Source: Ustilago trichophora (lineage: Eukaryota > Basidiomycota > Ustilaginomycetes > Ustilaginales > Ustilaginaceae). Taken from it: 64,000 nucleotides of DNA. The translations under genes were made by a program, and so were the position numbers. The notes beneath the pieces are model-generated. The model searched no databases and was not told the DNA's origin. It worked only from the letters and a program-made list of their open reading frames with translations. The first letter of the stretch is position 1, and each line of letters opens with the position of its first letter. The stretch spans positions 1,488,001 through 1,552,000 of the forward strand of contig OOIN01000005.1 of assembly GCA_900323505.1 (NCBI GenBank). The letters are read 5' to 3'. Shown in pieces: positions 1-10,459 of this stretch.

Positions 1-2892
1 GATAATCTCTGAGGCGAGAGATAGTCTGCTTAGCACGTCAGCGGTGGGGGGAAGGATGAGCTGACGGTGGAGCATAGCCTTTCTGAATCAGTCAAATGCA
101 CATCAAGGTAAAGACGAATGTGGTGCCGTGTCAACTGCGCAAGGGCAGCTTCTGCCGGTGAAATCGGTCATGTTGAACTTACCTGGCATCTCTGGAGGTT
201 TCTGCGACTTTTTTTTCCCACCTTGCGCAGGGCGTGAAGCTGACCCATTCGACCCACTGCGAGGATACGAGATAGTGCGCGGCAGTGCAAGATACAATAA
301 CTATGTCTGAGCCCACGAGAGAAGCCTAGACTGGCCTAGGAAGCTCTCGCAGAGTCACACGCTCAATGCAAGCCAATATTTCCGCTGGAGGGAGATGGTT
401 GCTACGCAGCGCCAATCGGATCACTTCCGAAAGTGTAGTCATCATGCTACTCTCAGCCAGCCGAATGCTTTGCCTAGATATCGATCCTCGTCATTTGTGC
501 TGACAGGGTGATAGTTGAATCAATGCAACGCAACGCAACACATCAACCAAATGTGTCTGAAAGAAACGCGAACCAAATGAAGTCTCGTTGGTCTGCAGTT
601 GCGCTCTTCAGCTCCGGAATCTGTCTACCTGCCGGCTGCTCTGTAGCAGCCAAGGCACGTCTTGGGGTGGCGCTTCCAACCTTGATTGACAGCCGTCAAG
701 ACACGCCCCTCACTGCCACTCGGTCCACACACCGTTTAGCACGCCATCTTCAAGCTTCGAAAGACTTTGTCCAGCTGCGAATGTGGCCGTCAGTCTTGCT
801 CCAATGAAGCTGCCCACCTGCACGATCAGGCCGGCTTATCACAACATCCACTCGAGCTCGCCCCGTCGGTCAAATGAAGCCCGAAGCAGGTCTTGCAGCT
901 CTCGAGAAACAGAGGCGTCAGAGTGCTGACCCATGTCCATGTCCCACATGACTGTGTTTGAATTGGAGTTGTAGGTGTAAACCGAGCCACTGCACACACA
1001 GATTGCATAGCGCCGACTCGCTTCTGACCCACTTTGCTTGTGCTCGAACTTTGCCGATGCGCTCTCAACATTACCCACGCCAAATGACCGGCTTGGACTA
1101 TTGACCCGAAAACGGCATGTAGCCACCCTGCAATCAACAAGTGCACCGCACCGGGCCACGCCTCCAGATAAGCTTGCTTGCGATGCAACGACAGGCACCC
1201 GATGTACGACCGAGCTCCCCACCCGCTTTGAGCTATTGCCCCACTTGCCTCCTGAACAGAAGCACCTGTTCTGTTTGCAATGCTTGCGCTCATGCAGATT
1301 GTGCACACCACGCTCACGTTGTAAGCCATCGAAGTTCGCTTCACCTTGGCGTAGGCCTCAATCAAGTTCAACCCCAGAGCACATCGACGCAAAGCATTGC
1401 TGCCGTAAATGGCATCGAGCTCGTTTAGCGAGCTGCAACCACGGAGCAATTTCGCTCGTTTATACTCTCGCTTAACCTCGAGCTTTGACACGCATCGGCC
1501 TTCGCCTCTTGACTGCCTTGCCTCCACTTTGGGCCTCCTTGGCCTCCGCCTATACCGTTTTCCTTCTTCCGGCGAGAGCCTTTCCCAATACAAGGGCTGC
1601 CAAGCTTGTGTAAGACCGTGCCAAGTCGTGTTTCGGCGCTCATAGACATGGTGTGCGCACAATGGATTGGGCTAGCCGATGTCAACACTGCACTCGGATG
1701 CGCTGTTTTGAACGGCTTTGAATCCACGCACGGTCGCCGGGCGAATAATCCTGCGTGCGGAGCAATATTTCTCTGCTTCCATTGCCGTGTATCTCTCCGA
1801 TATGACTTCGAGACTTGCCGTCGCACAGCACTGACGCTTTGTTGCCATCGCTTGTACAGCTCCGATGCCTCCACAGCGAGAGCGAACTTAGTTGGACAGA
1901 GCTTGCTCCGGAATTGACTGTTGCTTCTGTGCGTTGCTGCCCATCTTCGACTTGCTCTGGTGCATTCGGTCTTGGCTTTGAGCTCCTAGCCCTGTCCCGC
2001 TCAGACCAAAGTGGGGACGGTGGCCCAACTTCATTGGAGCGTTGTTGTCCCCGACATCCGTCTTCATTCTCTTGCCGGTACCGACACATCAACTCGTGCT
2101 GGCGCAACGCCTATGTGATTATCTTTCCGGGGCACTGCACCACCGGTCTATTCGTGGCTGTCCAGCCTCACCTCGTTGCCACCATTCGGCGGCCTGCTTC
2201 ATCTGCGCAATGATGCTGCCTGTGTGCATGCTCAAGTGGGCACTACTATCTCTTGCCGTGGCCAGGCACTGTAGTAGTGGACATGTGAAGACGGTGTCGT
2301 GCCACTGTCACCGTCAGCTAGGTTGTTACCCATCGAGCCCTTCTCGCTGCCCCCATCCATTCCTACCTCGGCTAACCCCAGATTCACACACTCGCTCCTC
2401 TGTGTCCCTGGTCTGAACTCGGTCGATCAAGGGGCTAGACGGATCTTCATCGATCCGCACAATCACTTATTTTTTTTTTCCCCTTCTCTCTCGCCCCTCT
2501 TTTCTATATAAATGTGACTCCGCCCACCTGTCCTTGCTGTTCTCAAATCATCCCCTCATCTCCGGTTCTCATCCTATCCCTAGCCTTACCCTACCTCTTG
2601 ATTGACTAGGTGCAACGGCTTCCACTAGCATACGACTTGCTCGCTCGATCTTGGATTCTTTGCCAATTACGTCTGACCGCAGGAGATTTTCGCACTCCGA
2701 CCAGACCCCTCTTCTCTGATCTGCATTTCTGGTAGCGTACCGACCTATTGCAGATCATTTTCCAGTCCGCCCATCCACAGTCGCTCCTTCCTCACGTCGT
2801 TCGCAGCGTTGTCAGATCGTTGCTCGACCTACGTTTCCTTATAGGCACACATCTTTTTCTCATTTCCTCTCCTCTCTCCAGCTTCTTCCGTC
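1..2892. other. Gene-free stretch upstream of the invertase
   Basis: No reading frame here is convincing. Several overlapping frames of 60-278 codons exist on both strands, but they show no recognisable domain, low-complexity pattern or codon bias, and they are what GC-rich DNA yields by chance. The last 450 bases become pyrimidine-rich and carry the TATA element listed separately, so they are best read as the promoter and 5' leader of the invertase gene. Confidence 0.6.
2505..2512 (+). promoter_or_regulatory. TATA box of the invertase gene
   Basis: TATATAAA follows a CT-rich tract (about 2470-2503) and lies about 380 bases before the invertase ATG. The CT-block plus TATA layout is common in fungal core promoters. 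The transcription start is not known. Confidence 0.5.
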
Positions 2893-4695
2893 ATGAAAGC
2901 AAGCTTCGCTGGTGCCGTGCTGGCAACACTCGCTGCTGCGTGTGTTTCCGCCGCTCCCTCCCCTAACGATCCATTCGACCTTGCCCAGCGGGACCCATTC
3001 CAAACTAGGATGGACGCCGAGAAGCGTGCTGGCAGCGAAGGCAAGGGTCAGTGCAAGAGCTCCAACGGCGGTTCGCTCTCTGGCTACCAGCCTCCCCTCT
3101 ACTCGGAGCCAGTTCGACCTCAGATCCACTTTTCGCCCACTGTCAACTTCATGAACGACCCCAACGGACTGGTCTACAGCAACGGAACCTGGCATCTCTT
3201 CTACCAGTACAACCCCACCGAGAACGTCGCTGGCAATCAGCACTGGGGTCACGCTATCTCGGACGACTTGTACCACTGGAAGAATCTTCCCATCGCCATC
3301 GCACCCGAAAAGAAGGGTGAGGGTATCTTCAGTGGCAATGCCGTTGTCGACTTTGAGAACACCACCGGCTTCTTCGACGAGTCGACTCCCAAAGATCAGC
3401 GCATCGTGGCCATGTACACGCTCAACACGGACACCTCGCAGACCCAGCACCTCGCCTACTCGTCGGACGGTGTCCACTTTACCAAGCACCCTGGCGCCGT
3501 CATCGAGCGCGATCAGACCCAGTTCCGCGACCCCAAGGTCTTCTGGGATGAAAAATCATCTCGTTGGATCGTCGCCTTGGCTCTGTCGCAAGAGTTTGGT
3601 ATCGTCTTCTACGCCTCTCCCAACATGAAGGACTGGACCGAGGTCAGCCGCTTCCAGTCGTACGGTATTCTCGGCTACCAGTACGAGTGCCCGGATCTCT
3701 TCCAGGTCCCCGTTGAGGGAGGTCCGGACGACGGCAAGATGATGTACGTGCTCGCCATCTCGATCAACCCTGGTGCTCCTATCGGTGGTTCCTTTGTGCA
3801 GTACTGGGTCGGTGACTGGGATGGCAACAAGTTCACTCCCCGCGACAACGCCGTCAGGACCATGGACTTTAGCAAGGACTTCTACGCCTTCAGCAGCTGG
3901 TCGAACACCCCCGGCAAGAAGGCCTACGCCATTGCTTGGGCCAACAACTGGGAGTACTCCCAGGTTGTCCCCACTTCACCTTTCCGTTCGATCCAGAGTC
4001 TTCCTCGTGAGCTTACCCTCAAGTACTACCGAACCACTCCTCAGTTCGGTGACTTGATCCTCAACAACCGCCCCGCCAACCTCTCTGCCCTCTCCAGCCA
4101 CACTCTGTACAAGCACAAGAACCACCACAACTCGGGCAACAAGACTGTCCAGCTCAAGGGTCGTGGCGCCTTTGACATCCAGGCCACCTTCAAACTCCCT
4201 GCCAGCACCAACATCACCTACAACACCATTGGCTCGTTCGAGATCTTGTCCGGCGATGGTAAGCAGAGCGTCAAGACAGGTATCCAGATGGGCGAGCCTA
4301 CCTTTGCCTTTATCGACCGACGTGGCGCTGGAGAGACGTTCGCCGCTTCCAACCCCTTCTTCACCGACAAGACTTCGGGTATCGTGCGCTACGCGGCCAA
4401 CTACACCAGCGGTGCCAATGATGGCAAGGACCAGTACATCCTTGGTCCTCTTCCTCCGTCGGCCTACATTGATTCGACTGGCAAGGACAAGTACATTACG
4501 CTCCAGGCTGTGGTCGACAGGTCGGTGATCGAGGTCTTTGTCAACGGTGGTGAGCTTGCTGGTACTTCGGTCTTCTACTTTGAGAACGACCAGATCCCTA
4601 CGAAGCTCAAGGTCTCGATTGGCGACGACAAGCTCCAAGTCGTCGACCTCGAGGTCAAGGCGCTTGACTCGATCTGGACTGACTGCAAGCACTAA
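2893..4695 (+). CDS. SUC2: Secreted invertase (beta-fructofuranosidase, GH32)
   Basis: The 600-residue product hydrolyses sucrose, and possibly other beta-fructosides, outside the cell. It starts with a clear signal peptide (about residues 1-20). A short pro-segment follows, ending in the dibasic K44-R45, a Kex2-type cleavage site. All three GH32 catalytic blocks are present: NDPNG with nucleophile D89, FRDP with stabiliser D213, and YECPD with acid/base E265. The C-terminal part fits the GH32 beta-sandwich, and several N-x-S/T sites suggest N-glycosylation. The ATG is the first in frame and directly precedes the signal peptide. There is no intron. It leads a run of three plus-strand genes with a permease and a GH31 enzyme. 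Secreted invertase is the usual way smut fungi use host sucrose. A fructan hydrolase or transferase activity cannot be excluded from sequence. The symbol is by family analogy. Confidence 0.95.
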   Translation: MKASFAGAVLATLAAACVSAAPSPNDPFDLAQRDPFQTRMDAEKRAGSEGKGQCKSSNGGSLSGYQPPLYSEPVRPQIHFSPTVNFMNDPNGLVYSNGTWHLFYQYNPTENVAGNQHWGHAISDDLYHWKNLPIAIAPEKKGEGIFSGNAVVDFENTTGFFDESTPKDQRIVAMYTLNTDTSQTQHLAYSSDGVHFTKHPGAVIERDQTQFRDPKVFWDEKSSRWIVALALSQEFGIVFYASPNMKDWTEVSRFQSYGILGYQYECPDLFQVPVEGGPDDGKMMYVLAISINPGAPIGGSFVQYWVGDWDGNKFTPRDNAVRTMDFSKDFYAFSSWSNTPGKKAYAIAWANNWEYSQVVPTSPFRSIQSLPRELTLKYYRTTPQFGDLILNNRPANLSALSSHTLYKHKNHHNSGNKTVQLKGRGAFDIQATFKLPASTNITYNTIGSFEILSGDGKQSVKTGIQMGEPTFAFIDRRGAGETFAASNPFFTDKTSGIVRYAANYTSGANDGKDQYILGPLPPSAYIDSTGKDKYITLQAVVDRSVIEVFVNGGELAGTSVFYFENDQIPTKLKVSIGDDKLQVVDLEVKALDSIWTDCKH

Positions 4696-5796
4696 GCCTT
4701 CTCTTTCTCTTGTCATACATTCTTCAACATACTCTCTCTCTCACACAAAACATTGCCGAGCCCGGCCGCTTCGGCCTTGTGTGCTCGGCATTTCGACCCG
4801 TAATTCTCTCAGTGACACGGTGTAGAGTCTGGTGTTGACACTGCCCCTGTTTTGCAATGCAATGCATGGCTGCCAACTGAAACTCTTGGCAAGAATGTGC
4901 AGTATGAGTGTGACGAACAAGTGCTTTGATAATGTCAAGCATGGAAAGTCAATGTGGACCCTGTTGGCAATGCATGAATCTCCCTCGTGCGGTTGTGCTA
5001 AGCCATGTGATCTAATACATCTAGCATGATCGAAGAGGACCGCTATCGGACCGGATGGCCATGCTGCCATTTCGGATGTCGGGCGTTTGCTTGTGTAACG
5101 GCAAGTCAGGACCGTAACAGGACCGAAGGACCGGTGTAGCATGCACCCTTGCTACTCGGCTATGCTGTGTGCATACAATAGAGCAAGCCACATGTGCGAT
5201 CAACAAAAGCATCGGTTTTGCCGTCTTAAAAAGACGCAGATACGACCAAGGCGAAATAGCAGCGGACGCGCGGGTCGATGGCATGGTAATGTCGGTCATG
5301 TCGTCTTGCTGCTCACTCCTTCTCAGGGTCACAACTTGCAAGATGAGTCGGTCGGCAACATTCGTTGACATCCGACTTCTAGACTTGAACTCAATGTGTT
5401 CAGCGCCTCTCGAATGAGACTACAAGCAGAAGTCAGCCAGACTGTCGTGCCACGACTTTTTGAGGGTGTATCGGAATTAGACGACGCAACGCGACTTTGC
5501 TCGTCGGATTTAGAGCATCGGCTGGCTCGAGGTTCAATCGCCCAGGATGCTTCTTCTGCTCCATCACTTCTTGTCAACGCCATCATCCTAGTCCATCCTC
5601 TAGTGAAGCAGTGATGCACCAACAGGCCTCCGACTTCAAATCAGCAAGTGGTATAATCATGAGCAAGAGTGCGGTATCGCGGCAAGGCATTGTCTTTAAC
5701 GGCAGCTGACCGGCAAATATTCCCACCGATGCCGTAACCGGTCATCTTGTCGGTATACGAACTCAGCTCGCTCAACCCGCCGTTTGGCAAAAATTC

Positions 5797-5824
5797 AAAA
5801 AAAAAAAAAAAAAAAAAAAAAAAA
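5797..5824. repeat. Poly(A) tract, 28 bases
   Basis: An uninterrupted run of A in intergenic DNA. No target-site duplication or retroelement sequence was seen next to it, so it is scored as a simple repeat and not a retrotransposed tail. Confidence 0.9.
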
Positions 5825-6792
5825 CATTCAAAAAAACACTCGTGCAACTGAGAGGTCGATCTTACGGTTTGACAGCTGCCAACCGTGCCGCCTTTCTGGC
5901 CTCAGGTTGGCGAATTCACCGATCCACATTTTATTCACCCGCCTTAGAGTGTTGATGCACCCTGGCAACACTCGAGTTGACCGAGCCAATAAGTGATTTG
6001 CTGCCTGCGCTTCGCACACGCGGATCTGAGTTCTCCGCGAATTCCTGTCCCCTTGCCCGACCTACCCGAGCACATCTGCCCGAGCAAACCCCCCACGGTC
6101 TGACTCCCGCGAATATGCGAGATGGGTTGGTGTCTAGCGCGAACTGCCGTGCGTTCGTGCGTTCTCCCCCGTTGCTAAGAATCCGATTGGACATTGGGGC
6201 CCCAATACCCCAACCCTCTCCCCGCGCTGTTGTCTCTTCACTAGTGCCGGCAAAGCCATTGCCCGATCCTGCATGGAAAGATCCGCTCGAGCCGAACTCA
6301 ACCACCTCAGAGCATGGCCATCCCCCCCTTGCTGCGAAGCATGCAACTTCCTACCGGTCTTGCTCTCCCTTGCCTCCTTCTTCTGCACTTGATCTTGCCT
6401 CCCTCCCCCACGAACTGATCTTTGCAGGTCCAGACTCAGACTGCCCTGACCGGACCGTAACTTGCCGTTCCTGATGGTTTTTGCATGCGATATGCTCGCC
6501 ACGTATGATTTCAGGGAAGCAGGGCCGTTTTCTCTCCAACTAGACCCCTAGCCCTCGCTTGGCCTTTTTTATTTTTATTTTTATTCTGACAACCATTTCC
6601 AAAGTATCAAGACCGCATTCGATGGGCTGCTCTTCCATTTTATGCCGCCCGAAATCTGTGCTAATAGAGAAATGCGACACTCGAAGCTGTCTGATAGTAC
6701 CACGCTCTGTTTGGAGATCGTCTGCGAGAATATTGGAGAGCGGCGAGCTGTCAGGTGGGGTTCGACAAATAATTTATTTTATGGTTACGCCG

Positions 6793-6812
6793 AAAAAAAA
6801 AAAAAAAAAAAA
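6793..6812. repeat. Poly(A) tract, 20 bases
   Basis: Simple A run in the intergenic region upstream of the permease gene. Confidence 0.9.
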
Positions 6813-7003
6813 CTACGGGAGCGAGTGAATTAGTCTGTTCCTCGTCTAGCTCGTGGCATGCTTCGCTGTAATCCGCTGCGTGGGGTCTCCATACTGTCTG
6901 TCCCCACGCACGCTTCGACGTCCGATTCCACTGCTTTTCCGAGCACCTGTCTTGATGCAATTCACACTACACAAACTCTTTGTGTTGGCGAGCATGTGTA
7001 CTG

Positions 7004-7010
7004 TATATAG
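7004..7010 (+). promoter_or_regulatory. TATA-like element of the permease gene
   Basis: TATATAG about 195 bases before the ATG, followed by a C/T-rich stretch. The position and context are plausible for a core promoter element. Confidence 0.35.
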
Positions 7011-7203
7011 ACCTCGACTTGGCATCAAATTTTGTCCTACCCCGCACCCTCCTCACCTTATCCCTACATCCCTCTCCTTCCCCACGTTAGCACCCACCTT
7101 CCTTCGTCTGCACCTCGCACATACAGGTCGCAGCCATCATAGGTCGCCCCGCCCACACACGCGTCTCAATTTTTCATTTGTCGAAAATTGACGTCTTGCC
7201 AAC

Positions 7204-8823
7204 ATGTCTGAGAAACACACCCCGGACCTCGAGGGTGGCAACAAGCTCGCCGCTGTCGAGTCGATGACCACCGATGCTTCCATCATGGACAAAGAGAGCG
7301 TCCTCAACGGCAAGCCGTCGCAGGCTGGCATCCCTGTCCTTCCCAGCACAATTGTGGAAGAGGCAGACGAAGAGGTGCTTAAATTCACCGACGCGTCCAT
7401 CACCATTACCCCCGAGGAGAACAAGCGCCTCCTTCGCATCATCGACAAGCGTGTTCTTACCATCATGCTTGGTACCTACTTCTGCCAGTCGCTTGACAAG
7501 CAGATTCTTTCCTTCGCTGCCATCATGGGCATCCGAACCGACCTCAACCTCAAGGGCCAAGAATATTCGTGGCTTTTCACCTGTCTTTACCTTGCCATCC
7601 TCTGCACTGAGGGCGCTCAGAATTACTTGGTCCAACGTCTCCCCATCAACCGATGGCTCGGTTTCTGCGTCTTTGCCTGGGGTCTCACCTGCTGCTTCGT
7701 CGCGGCCTGCCACAACTTTACCGGAATTTTGATCCTGCGAATTTTGCTCGGATGCTTCGAGTGCGTTTGTCAACCTGCCTTCGTCGCTCTTGCTGCCATT
7801 TGGTACCGCAAAGAAGAGCAGGCTCGAACCATTACTCTGTGGTACTGCTGTAACGGGCTACAAGCCATGTTTGGAGGCCTCTTGGGCTTCGCTTTCTACC
7901 ACATTCAGGGTGCAGCGCTTTCTTCGTGGCGTATTATGTTCCTCGTCCTTGGTCTCTTGACCCTTGTTTGGGCTGCCGCTATTGTCTACATTCTTCCCGT
8001 CTCACCCATGAAGGCTCGCGGCATCTCGGAGGAGGACCGAATCAAGATCGTTGAGCGTGTTCGAGAGAACCAGACCGGTGTTCAGAACAGGAAGTTCAAG
8101 ATGGAGCACGTTTGGGAGGCGCTCAAGGACCCCCAGTCTTGGTGTCTCTTCCTCATCAACCTTCTCAACACTATCCCCACTGGTGGCCTCGGCAGTTACG
8201 GAAACATCATCATCAAGACAAACCTCGGCTTCTCGGTTCTCCAGACCAATCTTCTCGGTCTCGCTCAGGGCTCCTTCCAGATCGCGGTACTTTTGTTGGC
8301 TGCCTGGGTTGCCAAGAAGTCGAACCAGACCATCCTCACCGCTGTTCTGTTCACCTTGCCCAACATCATCTCCGCCGTCCTCTTCCTCACTGTCCCCAAT
8401 AACAAGGAGCACGCAGGAGGTCTTCTGTTTGCTTTCTACATGACTATCTGCATTCAAGCTCAGGCCACACTCTCCTTCTCCCTTCTGTCTAGGAATGTTG
8501 GAGGTCAGACTAAGAGAGGCGTTGTCACTGCCCTAACATTCGTGGGTTGGGCTGCCGGTAACTCTGCTGGTCCCCAAGTTTTCCAAGCCAAAGATGCGCC
8601 TCGCTATCGAAACGCTTTCATTGTGCAGCTTGGCTGCTACGTCGCCTCGATTCTCGTTCTGGTTGGTCTCCGTGTCTACTACATGACCCAGAACAACAAG
8701 AAGCGCGTTGCCAACAACATTCTCAAAGGTCGTGCCGAGGATGCTGAGGACGAGATTGATCTCTCCCAGGCTTTCCTCGACTTGACTGACAAGCAGAACA
8801 TCAACTTCCGATACAGCTACTAG
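7204..8823 (+). CDS. MFS permease, allantoate/anion:cation symporter type
   Basis: A 539-residue major facilitator with about 12 membrane segments. It has an 80-residue acidic cytosolic N-terminus and a long central loop near residues 260-310. The first helix region (YFCQSLDKQILSFAAIMG), the following GQEYSWLFTCLYLAIL segment and the LGCFECVCQPAFVALAAIWY helix match the ACS/Dal5-like family. Members of that family import organic anions such as allantoate, nicotinate, pantothenate or other carboxylates with protons. The substrate cannot be told from sequence. It lies between two glycosidase genes on the same strand, but this family is not known for sugar uptake, so no functional link is claimed. 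The ATG at 7204 is preceded by a pyrimidine-rich leader. A palindromic GTACAGTAC element sits just after the stop codon. Confidence 0.9.
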   Translation: MSEKHTPDLEGGNKLAAVESMTTDASIMDKESVLNGKPSQAGIPVLPSTIVEEADEEVLKFTDASITITPEENKRLLRIIDKRVLTIMLGTYFCQSLDKQILSFAAIMGIRTDLNLKGQEYSWLFTCLYLAILCTEGAQNYLVQRLPINRWLGFCVFAWGLTCCFVAACHNFTGILILRILLGCFECVCQPAFVALAAIWYRKEEQARTITLWYCCNGLQAMFGGLLGFAFYHIQGAALSSWRIMFLVLGLLTLVWAAAIVYILPVSPMKARGISEEDRIKIVERVRENQTGVQNRKFKMEHVWEALKDPQSWCLFLINLLNTIPTGGLGSYGNIIIKTNLGFSVLQTNLLGLAQGSFQIAVLLLAAWVAKKSNQTILTAVLFTLPNIISAVLFLTVPNNKEHAGGLLFAFYMTICIQAQATLSFSLLSRNVGGQTKRGVVTALTFVGWAAGNSAGPQVFQAKDAPRYRNAFIVQLGCYVASILVLVGLRVYYMTQNNKKRVANNILKGRAEDAEDEIDLSQAFLDLTDKQNINFRYSY

Positions 8824-10459
8824 ATTCGTTTCACGGGCAGATCCTTTGTACAGTGTACAGTACGCATCGTTTAGTATTTAAAAACGAAAACCATGATTAC
8901 GCTGCTGACGTGCCTGGTTTTTGAAGCAACAGTTTGACCCAGTCTTACAGCATGAGCAAGGATCTTGACACAAGTTGACCTAATAGAGAGTGTAGCCTTG
9001 GCTAAAGATACTGCAGTATGCCACTGAACTGCATCAAACAGAAGGGAACTGCAAGTCAGGGGGCCTTGAAAGATGGTGTGTTTGGCCCGGAAAAGGCGAA
9101 TTAAAAAAAAAAAAAAAGTTTGGTGGGTTCACTAGCGAAGCCACGGAACGAAAAAAAAAATTCCCGCGATTTCTTCATAGGACGCAACGGACTACAGGCA
9201 AATGTTTCTGTGGAATTGTCCTTCTTGGTGAAATGAATTTGTCCGAAGCCTCATTCAGGAAGCAGCATGAGATCAGGAACGTCTTTTGTACAGAGCGAGC
9301 ATGCTGTAAAGCTCAAAGTGGGGTCGCTTGCTTCGTTGTGACTGAAATGTGTTAGGTTGAAAATGCCTTGTCGGAATTAAGTGGCGAGAGGCAAACACCA
9401 GCAGCCACGAAATGTGGAGCCCAAAAAGTTGAGCAACCAACCATAGGCATTTGCGGGGCAAGCCAAAGCCGTCACAGCAGCGGTAGAGGCACTTCGCCAT
9501 TGGCTGGCCGGTGATTTACTTGCCCGGCGCCGACTTGACCGAGCACATTTTACTGTACATATGTACACCACCACCTCTCGCCTCGCTTACCGTTTTGCTT
9601 TTCCCGAACTCCCCCTTTCCGCACTTTGTTCTCCTCCCCCACTTTGACCTTGGCCTTTCTCTCCTCCCATGCTCACTCTCGTGGACGTTCCAGCAAGTGA
9701 TCCGGACCGGCTAACCGTTCGGCTATCGCATACTTTGTGAGCAAGACAGGACAAGCGGACCGCACTGTCCGTTGAATCTCGCACAAGCTGTTTCCGACTT
9801 GTGGATATTGCGGAGAATTTTTGTTTTTTCCCCCCTCTGGACCCTGAGCTGGCCGCCGAAGGCAGGTTCTTCCTGCTGTCGCACAAGCCAGTTGTTCCGG
9901 TTAGAGCCCTGTCCACGTTCTCCTCGGCTCTGGACCAAGGTATACACTACATGTTCTTTGCGTTTGTTTGAATGCTTCTGACATTGAGCACAATGAGCGG
10001 CAACAGCAAAGGATGATGGTGACGATACATGCTCTAGTGTAGAGTGAGCATAAAACAAACGGAGCCAAAGGTTGTACAAGAGCAGTTGAGCGGGCCGCTC
10101 GCACGAGGTCCAAGGGTTGGATGAAGTTTGTAAGGAGGCATGATCTCGGTCTTTAGTTCGGAGCCAAGCTTGGCCGAAAGTCGGGATGCTCCAGGAAGAA
10201 AGATTCCGATCCTGGCACGAGGCTGTCAATGTGTGCCTTGGACTGTGATAGGTTCGCATCAAGCTCCACAACCCCACGCTGTTGCTCCGAGGTCGCACCA
10301 GAGTACTCCGCATTGGTCGTTCGTATACTAGCTCGTGGCCGTGAATCCTTCTTATATCATACTATTCGCGCGTTTTTTCTTCCTGTCCTGCTCCTCTGTC
10401 CTTTCCATCCGTCATCCCACCGCCGTCGACTTGACCTCGACACACATACAAAATCCATC
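8824..10459. other. Intergenic region before the GH31 gene
   Basis: 1.6 kb without a convincing gene. It contains the 3' end of the permease gene with a GTACAGTAC palindrome, two short A runs near 9105-9160, and a pyrimidine-rich leader from about 10330 to 10440 ahead of the GH31 start. Confidence 0.6.
8848..8863. repeat. Palindromic GTACAGTAC element
   Basis: GTACAGTGTACAGTAC begins 25 bases after the permease stop. The core 9-mer GTACAGTAC (8855-8863) recurs at other intergenic sites in the window. Confidence 0.7.

Larger units (their letters stand above)
4696..7203. other. Intergenic region with A-rich tracts and MFS promoter
   Basis: No supportable gene was found in 2.5 kb. It holds the 3' side of the invertase gene, an A28 tract, a T/A-rich block near 6565-6585, an A20 tract, and from about 7030 a pyrimidine-rich leader before the permease. 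The short frames present are random in composition. Confidence 0.6.

Noticed and set aside
826..1662. A 278-codon minus-strand frame
   Set aside because: No domain, no hydrophobic or repeat pattern, and equally long frames overlap it on the other strand; typical chance frame in GC-rich DNA.
5797..5824. A tract considered as a retroelement tail
   Set aside because: No reverse-transcriptase sequence, no target-site duplication and no gene copy next to it.
10229..10459. 77-codon N-terminal extension of the GH31 enzyme
   Set aside because: It includes a hydrophobic stretch that could mimic a signal, but it translates the CT-rich leader; the ATG at 10460 is better placed.
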